A stretch of DNA of 64,000 nucleotides from Pleurotus djamor (lineage: Eukaryota > Basidiomycota > Agaricomycetes > Agaricales > Pleurotaceae). Each line of letters begins with the position of its first letter. Position 1 is the stretch's first letter. Of the stretch, positions 42,751-51,331 are shown in pieces. Below the pieces are notes generated by a model, which did no database searches, was not told the origin of the DNA, and was given only the letters and a program-made list of their open reading frames with translations. The stretch covers positions 62,001 through 126,000 of the forward strand of contig JAPEVF010000004.1 of NCBI GenBank assembly GCA_029747585.1. Direction: 5' to 3'. The translations under genes were made by a program, and so were the position numbers.

Positions 42751-43011
42751 CTGGTGATAAATGTATTGGAAGCGACCTACTCAGCGTTTGATAGTGAGGA
42801 AAAGATAGTCTCACGGGGGACGCTTATAATGATAGAACCTTCTCGAACCCCCAATCAGAGAGGCCACCAGGTATGCGGATCTTACGACCGATGATGATGG
42901 CGACGAAGTCGACAACTTAGGCATGTTGGATCCAAAGGGATACTAGTCACATGTGTGGAAGTATGTACAGTGGATGGAATAGGGAGATGATGCCGCCCTG
43001 TCTGCCAGTCT

Positions 43012-44220
43012 CTAGGCGCTAGACGCAGGGTTATATTTTGGAAGTCCAAGGATCATTTCTAGCTCTTCGTCCATGGGCCAGATATCATCCGCTTCTGGTG
43101 AGGGTAGAATCTTCGGAGGTTGGGAACCCTTCGAGAAGGATCGGATGCATGTATGGGGACTTGCGAGAAGATCACAGAAGTCAAGAACTAGGAGGGAGGG
43201 GATCTTCCCGAAAATATCCTGGACAACGGCGTTGATATCCTCTCCGGGGTTGACTTGTGCCATATCAAAATAAGACAAAAGGCGTAGGTAAACCAAGCCG
43301 GGACTTCCTTCAAAAATAGTCAGTTCATCACGAATCCATCCTATGGATACGTCCTCCTAAGCGAAATTACGATGAATTACCAACTAGAACGGGAAAAGAA
43401 AATGGCCACTTACCCTGCTTTGATAGGATAGATATTGGAGGTGCGGTATTTGACCTGCGAAGGAGAACAATTCGTCTGGATCGATCAATGACGAGCCCGC
43501 AAGATATCGAATGAATGAGAGTTCGTCTGGGGTCGGGCGCGCAAATGATGCCCGCGCGGCATCTACGAGTGCTAGATGGGTGATGGTGGGGCGATTGCTT
43601 GGAAAGACATCAAAGATATCGAGATCGGATGCGACAAGCCTGCGCAGATTCGGAAGGATATTGTGTAGTCCGAATGAGAAGGTGTCCATAGACGGTATTT
43701 CTAAGCGTTCAATGGACGGGTGAAATTTCAGGAAGGTACTGAAGTCGGTGTACTGGGCAGAGGTCGGAAACGTGTGCCCCACAAGCCTGAGCACAGAGAG
43801 TCGAGGGTATTGAATTGAATAGAGAAATCGTATTGATGGGTTCGACACTCGCCACTCGAGTGTTACTCGTTCCACACCGGGCAACAATTGCAGAACGGTG
43901 TATGCCAAAGCAACCTGTTGTGGTGTCGCACCTTCGAGAATACGAAGATCGAGTTTGCGGACGAGAGCTGCCAGCCTTCCGTTGTCCGCGGTAAGCCTAC
44001 CGCGTAGTCCATTCATCATGGCCTCCCAGTCGGCGTTGAGTTCCGGAGATTTACCACTGGGAATGCGCAGTGATAGACTATGATAAAAAAGCGGTTCAGC
44101 GAGGCCGTGAAAAAATGAGGAGGTAGACAGTAAATGGTGCAAGGTTTCTTTTTCTTGGTTCCCAACGGATTCCACGACGATAAAACGCAGAAGTTCTACA
44201 GGAAGTCGTGGCGAAGGCAT
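43012..44220 (-). CDS. F-box-like protein, class 3
   Basis: Exon 1 (44220-43414, 269 codons) starts MPSPRLPVELLRFIVVESV...LHHLLSTSSFFHGLAEPLFYHSL. Body: MMNGLRGRLTADNGRLAALV, LDLRILEGA, GVERVTLEW, FLKFHPSIERLEIP, NLRRLVASDLDIF, HLQYLSYQSR. The 57-nt intron is 43357-43413 (phase 0). Exon 2 (43356-43012) starts EDVSIGWIRDELTIFEGS, then LVYLRLLSYFDMAQVN, SLLVLDFCDLL, ending ADDIWPMDEELEMILGL. The frame is intact. The palindrome at 44278-44307 lies 57 bp upstream. Pairing with 41515 in the same orientation and intron position supports tandem duplication. Confidence 0.75.
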
Positions 44221-44277
44221 CTAGAATAGTAGTTGTCAGCCAAGTCAAACAACGAACAAGCGACCTAAAATCGAGTC

Positions 44278-44307
44278 TGACTGTGAGAAAGTCAGTTCTC
44301 ACACTCA
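44278..44307. promoter_or_regulatory. 30-bp F-box-family palindrome, copy 7
   Basis: Left arm TGACTGTGAGA, 8-bp spacer AAGTCAGT, right arm TCTCACACTCA. It lies 57 bp upstream of the minus-strand start at 44220. The right arm is the most diverged of the good copies. Confidence 0.65.
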
Positions 44308-44520
44308 ACATCTAAAGATCTAAGTATCCAAGGTCTTCGAATTCCACGGATTATAACGTAGCACAACCTGATCACAACCGGGGCACTCCCAAAAACTTAC
44401 ACAGCGACTAGTGACGAGGTGTTAGATACTCCCAGGATACCCCGTACGACACTTCGCGGGGCTAAATATCCTCTTGGACAAAGCCCTCTCACACCCTCGC
44501 TAACCAATCGCTAACGCCAC

Positions 44521-45003
44521 TATGAGTGTTTTTATCGGTCAAAAGTAATGAGAACTACCTTTTTCATCGTGAATCACGCGTGATCACTTTGAAACCAGCG
44601 CATCGGCAACAGGTGTCGCAACCGCAATTGTGCAGAGGAAGCGTAGGCAGAGGCTCCATGATGGTGAGGAGATGCGGGAGGAAAGAAACGGCGAGGAAAC
44701 GATGAAAGTATAAGTAGATTCATATTGCAAAAAGCAAGCAAAAAGAATTCGATTTTTTTCGTATTTTACAGGGCTAATAAAATCTTTGTCTTTTTCATTG
44801 CCTATCTAGGAATCTTTTCCAATGATTTGAAGGGGTCGTGATCATCAATGACGACCTCAAGCGTCACGGTACTTCATGAACTTCACTACTATTCACTAGT
44901 GATTACAATGTTTCATGGTGATTCACGGTGATTCACGATGAGTCATCGTGAATCACTCATTCATTTCGACGCTTGGGACTTTTGACCGATAAAAACCGTC
45001 ATA
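44521..45003. mobile_element. MITE-like non-coding transposon
   Basis: About 483 bp without coding capacity, bounded by 26-bp terminal inverted repeats (44521-44546 and 44978-45003) matching at 24 of 26 positions; the shared core is GTTTTTATCGGTCAAAAGT. GCCAC lies directly before the left end (44516-44520) and one base after the right end (45005-45009), a possible 5-bp target duplication. Inside, the 14-mer TCATCGTGAATCAC occurs near the left end (44564-44577), again near the right end (44943-44956), and inverted at 44928-44941, forming a hairpin-capable subterminal motif. This is the layout of a miniature element mobilised in trans by a DNA transposase; the superfamily cannot be assigned. 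Confidence 0.72.
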
Positions 45004-45245
45004 GGCCACACACCAACGGACGTCAATCCATAGTTCTCGTGCAAGGGTTAGCACAACTTTCAGGCCCACCGTCATGCTTGCGATAGGGTGAGACTCAATA
45101 CTTGCCTACGCCTCCCGAACGCGCTATGATCTGCCTAAATATTCTTCTGAATTGCAGAATCCCGCTCGGAAATATGCAACTTCCTGTGGTATGGCACGGT
45201 ACATAAGCTGCTAAACACGCACAGCGCCAATGGTAGATCAACGGC

Positions 45246-45936
45246 ATGGTCTCCAAAGCTCTCTTCATCTTCGTACTTGCTTGTGTACTCCAGATTCTAG
45301 CCGCCACTCCGCAGCCTGAAGCTGAAGGCTTGATCACGGCAAGTCAAATATACCTTTAGGTTCTTCAGCTATCTGACCCCCTCTCTTATCAGCGAGATAC
45401 TACCGTGCAAAGACGTCCAGCAAAATCCTCGTCGAACTGCTCCAAATNGCCACTGGAGTCCTGACGTAGTTATGAGAGATGATGACCCCTGCATAGCGGC
45501 GCCTCGAGCCGTTCTTCTCTATCACGGATACAATGCGAAAATCAATGATAACTTCTACACCACCTCGGAAGACGAAATCAAAGGCGTCTGGGCAGGAGAT
45601 TATGCAAAGGAACAACCCTACACTGCGAGAATTTTTCGTAATCAAGAGGAGAACACCATCCCGCTGCATCGACTGTGGAGTGGAAACAAAGGCGATCATT
45701 TCTACACGACCTCTGAGGCTGATCGACAAGATTTTATGACACAGTCGTATGGTTATGAAAGGATCGAAGGATATGTCTACGAGACACCGATCTGTTGCAG
45801 TGTTCCACTCTATCAACTCAGCAACCCGCAGAAGGTGGATCACCTTTATACAGCGTCGAACAAAGAATTAGCGGCAATGAAGAGGCGAGGGTACAAGAAG
45901 GAGAAGGTTCTCGGCTATGTCCTTCCGTTGTATTGA
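45246..45936 (+). CDS. Secreted DUF5648 protein (GC-AG intron, one surplus N)
   Basis: Start MVSKALFIFVLACVLQILAA (signal peptide), then TPQPEAEGLIT, followed by an intron that begins GCAAGT instead of GT and ends TCAG before RDTTVQRRPAKSSSNCSK. The single N at 45448 puts the frame out by one base; without it the text reads on as CHWSPDVVMRDDDPC. DUF5648 repeats follow: LLYHGYNAKINDNFYTTS, LHRLWSGNKGDHFYTTS, LYQLSNPQKVDHLYTAS, ending YKKEKVLGYVLPLY. Two cysteines in ICCSVPL differ from the single Cys of the paralogues. It is the only DUF5648 gene here on the plus strand, and it lies 242 bp beyond the MITE. Confidence 0.72.
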
Positions 45937-46916
45937 ACAAACTAGTCGTTACTGTTGCCAGTGAATTCTAGAGTATAGAGCCCCCCACGCTCGTCAGAGA
46001 ACCCAGGGAATAGATTCGCTACCCTCGATGACCTTCGGAACGGGCCTTGTATTTTTGGTGGATATCGCCGGTCCTGGTCTTAAGCTTTCAAGATACTATT
46101 TCCCTATTTCCAGCCTCCGAGTCGTCCTCGAGGGACGACGAACTTGACCGTGAGAAGTCCCTTTCCCACACTTAGAATCAATTCCCGTTAACGATTCGAC
46201 GTCAGGCTTGGTTCTTGACCACTCTGCCAACTTGCAAGCGATTGTGACTTTATCCCAATTGTACTGGCCTTGCATCCTTTATCGAGGCTTCAGCAGATGC
46301 TTCTCCGAGGGCCCAACTTTGTCAACAGGTTTTTTTTTTCAAAGCGAAAGGAACGCGCTGGGTTGCGAACCAATAATCTTGGCTGACACTGGAGCTTCCA
46401 CGATGCGCTTCAAACCATCTCATTTGCCTTGTGTTCTTTCGCTATACGTAAGCAGCTTTTCCGGCGTTCTTATGAGATGGAGCTCAAAGAATAATCCCCA
46501 AAGTTCCCTCTTACACGCCGTATGTTACACTGCTTCCAGAAATCACAGACGTTTGGATCCGGCGTCCTGCAACGAAACGGAATGCTGAATGCGTCCTGGC
46601 GGTACCTATGAAGTCACCTGTTGGGACTCATCCACCCAGAGAGTGATATTCCAGATGCTTCGATGACCGTGCGGACAGAAAGGTATTGCTTGCTACATTG
46701 CCCTCGCCAAAGCTCCCAGCGAACTCAATTTCGTACCTAGATCGCGCTTCCTTACCCCGAAACGTCAAATTTTACCTAGTTCCGTCATGACCCTGATAAT
46801 TGGCTTGGCCTCTCGTGCAACACGATCTTTGTGCCCAACATGATAATCGTCATCCAATATATATACCCCCAAAATAATGCGGAACCCGCTTCTGTTTCCC
46901 CGTCCTTCGTCAGAGC
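45937..46916. other. Gene-poor stretch with an orphan palindrome
   Basis: The only strong signal is the F-box-family palindrome at 46145-46174, listed separately. A 126-codon plus-strand frame near 46208 has a Ser-rich, low-support sequence and no recognisable domain. The right end is the promoter of the SNG1-like gene, with TATATATA near 46858. Confidence 0.45.
46145..46174. promoter_or_regulatory. 30-bp F-box-family palindrome, orphan copy
   Basis: Left arm TGACCGTGAGA, 8-bp spacer AGTCCCTT, right arm TCCCACACTTA, same 11-8-11 geometry as the copies before F-box-like genes. No F-box-like gene follows within the next 700 bp on either strand, so it may mark a lost gene. Confidence 0.6.
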
Positions 46917-48751
46917 ATGTCGCTGTCAAGTTCGACCCAAAAGCTTAGCTCGGTCATCTTCGACGAGCCAGATGCAAGTCTATACTCAAAACGGTTCACG
47001 GACAAGGATAGCGTAACATCGGCCGCACGGTCTGCGTACCTCAAATTCATGCTACTATGTACGATTCTCGTGTCTGTGGCCATATTCTTAGTTTTCCCAA
47101 TCTTCTGGGGTTCTTTGTGGAAGATCCCCGCAAGAAGCTTGCAGGGATGGATCGTCGTGAGTATCATTGTTCGTCTGTGTTCATGACAGTATCCTAAACC
47201 ACACAGGATTTTGACGGTTCAGAGCTTGGTCAAGTCGTTAGTCAAGGACTTCTGAACAGACCATCAAACATTACATGGGAGGTCCGAAGCCCGTCAGAAT
47301 TCCCCAACGGATTTGTAGACGTATCCACCGCCGTCGGCGAGGAACGTTGCTGGGTGGCAGTAACTAGTAAGCTTTTCGGTTCTTTATTGGCTGGACTGAC
47401 CGACCGCTCCCTAGTTCGGTCAGGAGCTACCACAAACCTAAACGCGGCGGTAACCACGGTCAACGCAACGTATGATGGCTCAGAGGCCGTGACAGTGTTT
47501 GGAGATGAAGCTCGTAGTGAGAACGCTTAGTGAGTCGTTTCGCACCTCTCTGACTTCACTTTGTATATGCTCATTCTCGGAACACAGTCGCACCATCGTC
47601 CGTTCCGAAGCTCGAGACTTGATGGAAGCCATCAGTGACCAGTTTGCCCTTAGCTTTGTCCAAGAGCTCGCCGCGTCTTCTCCAAATAACCTCACGACGC
47701 TGCTGTTGAACGCTCCGCAGATTGTCACCAAACCACTTTCCCATAAGTTCATCAACCTCAGGCCTTTCAATGTTTCAGTGTCAGTCCGGATTTCGGTCCC
47801 CTTCATGCGCCAGAAACACGGACTTACACGCCAATTTCAGAGCCTCAGCTGCCGTATTTGTCGGTCTTATCGATCTCACTATCCTGTCTCTATTCGTTGT
47901 GGTCAGTTCTCCAGCCGGAAAACTGTTATCTTGTACTGACAGTGCCGTCAGATGTCGGGCAACACCGCACGAGAACAATCGGGTTTGAATCGGCTCCTGA
48001 GCTGTGGCTCTCTATTTCGTTTGCGCTTGGCGACCACGTTTGTCATATACTTATTACTTTCCGTACGTCGAGGGCATTCGTTCCCTCAATTTCCGACTGA
48101 TCTTTGGGCTTCCTAGCTATTCTACTCCCTCTTGAATGTAATATTCCGAATGCCTTACGCCGCCAAGTAAGTAATCTCAAGCTTCTTACCTAGTCAATGG
48201 AACCAAAGGCATGTCTCAATTCTCAGGTTTGGCCCGTCTGGTTTCCTGATCTTGTGGATGGTCAACTACGTTGGCATGTTAGCGCTGTGAGTTCTCCGTA
48301 ATAACTCACGCATTGGACAGTTGTCTAACCCCATTTTCCGCCAAGGGGTCTCGCCCTGGAGGTCATGCTAACGCTGATGACGGCTAACTTTGTCTCGCTC
48401 TTCCTCCTCCTCTGGATTGCCGCTAACATCTCTGTCGCGCTCTGGCCTCCTGACCTCCTCCCTGGCATCTTCCGCTATGCTTACGCATCACCCTTCTACA
48501 ATATGTCTCGCGCTATGCGCACCATATTTTTCGGAACTAAAAATAACAGTGCGTGGGCCTCGTTACCTCTCGTTTCACTTCTGAGTACGATTTTCCCCCT
48601 AGTCGGCCAAAATTTCAGCGTGCTCATCGGATGGATAGTCCTGTCTTGTGTCACGTTACCCTTATCACAATGGCTTCGTCGTCGTATCCAAGTCAAGGCC
48701 GCAAAAACTGACGAGTCAAACAACCATGTGCATGAAAAGGACGTACTCTAA
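46917..48751 (+). CDS. SNG1: SNG1/DUF3533-family membrane protein
   Basis: Multi-exon membrane protein like yeast Sng1, which is linked to nitrosoguanidine resistance and plasma-membrane lipid asymmetry. Start MSLSSSTQKLSSVIFDEP, then a first membrane helix (MLLCTILVSVAIFLVFPIFW) followed by the exoplasmic domain: LWKIPARSLQGW, DFDGSELGQVVSQGLL, NITWEVRSPSEFPNG, AVTTVNATYDGSEAV, SEARDLMEAISDQFALSF. The C-terminal helices are AAVFVGLIDLTILSLFVVQM, LATTFVIYLLLS, SGFLILWMVNYVGMLALGL, LLLWIAANISVALWPPDLL and LIGWIVLSCVTLPLSQW, then a basic tail. One N-terminal helix, a long loop and a five-helix C-terminus is the DUF3533 (ABC-2-like) layout. Introns of about 50-60 nt separate the exons; borders in 47.8-48.3 kb are approximate. 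Confidence 0.8.
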
Positions 48752-50331
48752 ACATATTTATTTCCTTCGATTTGGGCACAACGGTCTAACACTAATTATC
48801 ATGGTATTACTTCTCTAATGCCTAGCACATACCTTAGTCACGAATGCGACGAAGTCAAACGACGTTGAAACAATACAAACGAAGGTAAACGACCTTTTCC
48901 TATGTCCGACGAATCCGGCGCCGGAGTGATTGACCGCACGTCATGATGCATGAAATCTGGCAGGCTTGAACGGCGATCACATTTGGGAAACTGGGGGGCG
49001 TCGATCAGGCTGGGGTCAAGGGCTGCAAATGACACCATGATCTGGTCCCAAGCTGGGTACGTGTGGGCTTCGAGACGACGTCTGTTGTACATCCACAAGA
49101 TGAGCCTCGCGTCGCTCCGGCTTCCTGGCGATTCAATACTCAATATTCAGATCGAAAGTTATGCAAGTTGTCTGCTCCGAAGCGATCATACATCAATGAA
49201 CAGCCCGCCTCTTCAAGCGACAGGGCTGTGACTGAAGTTGTGCACGAACGTCGACAGTGTATGTCTCTCTGTCATTCTGAGGTCACAAACTCTACTATAC
49301 ATGAATCAAGCGCTTTGTACTCTGCCATCCGTACTGAAATGTACATAACGAAGTATGCGTGGCAATGATTCTAAACCTACAACGCCAGTAAGGGGCCCAA
49401 TGGTTGGCCAGAAAGGGATCAGGCCGACTGCTAGGCAATCATCTCTGAGAGTCACGCTTGAACTGGTCTTGCGCACCAAACTTTGTACCTCAAGTCAAGG
49501 GCACGGACAAAAGGTGGGCGGACACTCTGGAAAGCAATCTCCATGTCGGGAGGGTGTCAGTCGATACTCTGAGAAAAGAGCTCTCGGAGCGTCGCTAGTG
49601 ACTTCGAATAGAAAAATATCGCATACCGCCCTTGAAACGGCCTTTTGCGAGAGGGTTGTTGATGTGTCCGTGTGTGAAAATCAAGGTTTGACTTTGGACA
49701 GTATTCTGAGGTGCGTAATACCATCAAGGAAAGAAGGCGACGCTTCGGTGCGCCTTTTCTGAAAGTATCACGGAGCAGACATTGCCTGGAACCAAGCTAA
49801 GTAGGCGAGCCAAGAACCTTCGGTCCCGTTTGTTCAACTGGACTTTGACTGGACTCACATATACATCAAATGAGGAGGCCAGACGTTTCCTGTATCTCGT
49901 AGATCGTGTCTACCGTAGCCGACGCCGCGTCTTCAACCATCGCCATCATTCTTTGGCAATACTTCGGTCCGGTTAAAATTTCCAGTAGCACTCNTTTCGC
50001 CAGAGCGTCGTCGATGTTTTAAGCTTTGAAGTGTCATTGTCGGCTTGTACAATACGCTGCGTAGAAGAGCGAGATTAGCTCTTCCGAGTCTTTGTCGTTG
50101 GAGAGAGAAATCAAGTTTGAGACAGGGGCATTGGGCCAAACATGGCCAAATGAATTGGCGACATCTGCTTAATATAAGAGTAATCTTTTTTGTACTTATA
50201 TTGCGAACCATAAACCGTGAATCTCTCTCTTGTTTGTACAAGTTACCACTAGGGCCCGGGACTAAAAGCAATAGTTGCCGGTCTGTTGTCGTACTTGTGC
50301 GTGAGACAGGACCTCCTAAGTTCAGCCAAAG
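48752..50331. other. Long intergenic stretch
   Basis: 1.6 kb with only short overlapping frames on both strands, none with a recognisable motif. One N occurs at 49994. Promoter of the GFA-type gene at the right end. No repeat or RNA gene recognised. Confidence 0.5.
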
Positions 50332-50910
50332 ATGTCGTCAACCGTCACCTCCGTTCTGCGACGTGGTAGCTGCCTGTGCAAGAAGGTTCGCTACGAAATC
50401 TCTGGGCAGCCCAAGTCATTTATGGCTTGTCACTGCATAAACTGCCAGAAGTTCAGCGGTGCAGCCTTTCTGCCCAACGCGTTCTTCTTGCATAAGGTGT
50501 GTGCATGTCTGGGTTCCTCTTATCTGCCCCAGACTCAATCTGTCAAATCTTCGCATCCGTTGGTAGGATGTGGTAGTGACGCAGGGTCAGGAGTATATCA
50601 AGACATACAAAGATACTGCGACCGATAGTGGTAATCCACTTCTCCGATCGTTCTGCTCGGAATGCGGATCGTCTTTGTTCCTCAAGAACCCAACGATCGA
50701 TCTTACTATTGTGAATACTGGGTGCATCGATGAACCAATTGAGAAAGGTTAGAACGTTCCCGAACTTTGATTGAGTCNCATCACTGATGGTTCGCCATGC
50801 ACATTACAGATTCTGCTATAAGAGCTCCCAAGCGCGAGCTCTATACCGAGCACAAGCGACCTTGGCTCGCGGTGCAGACCCTAGGAGCAAAGAAAGAGTC
50901 CAATCTATGA
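50332..50910 (+). CDS. GFA/CENP-V family zinc-binding protein
   Basis: Small protein of the glutathione-dependent formaldehyde-activating enzyme (GFA)/CENP-V fold. Start MSSTVTSVLRRGSCLCKKVRYEI with the first Cys pair (GSCLC), then MACHCINCQKFSGAAF with the CHCxxC zinc site, and after an intron VVVTQGQEYIKTYKDTAT and SFCSECGSSLFLKNPTIDL with the CSEC pair. The third exon starts at an acceptor near 50810 (DSAIRAPKRELYTEHKRPW) and ends KKESNL. Two zinc sites are predicted (C-x-C with C-x-x-C, and C-H-C-x-x-C). Family members in fungi are mostly uncharacterised; actual formaldehyde chemistry is not established for most. Single copy here. Confidence 0.82.
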
Positions 50911-51331
50911 TGCGCTGGTCGTCTATACTGAGTCGATGCCGCGTTACATCAAATGTGAATTGAGAAACCATTTACCGATCAGAATGTTCTTGAGCATATC
51001 CTGTATGAAGCGTTCTCCTTAACACATAGAGGCTACGTCGCCTCTTCTCCGCGTTCTAGGGTTGAAGCGTCTGTAATTGTGACACATCCCTTAGGTATTG
51101 ACAACGACATGATGCGAGCCTAACTCATCGTGTAGGTCACCAAACCCAGGTTATGGTGAAGAAGCAATGTAATAGTATGATGCAATGAAGCTATCGATAT
51201 ACATGATGTGCTGCGAGGCGTATCTAGGCGTGCTGGTTTAAATTAAATGGTCTATATGTAGCAAGTCTGTAGTGTAAGGTATACTTGAGTTAATGCATAC
51301 GGTCGTTTTCAGTTAGTCTTAGAGTTGGTTT
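50911..51331. other. Convergent intergenic spacer
   Basis: 3' flanks of the GFA-type gene and the MFS gene, AT-rich, no other feature seen. Confidence 0.5.

Noticed and set aside
49355..49762. 135-codon plus-strand open frame
   Set aside because: Low-complexity codon usage without motif, overlapping other frames on both strands.
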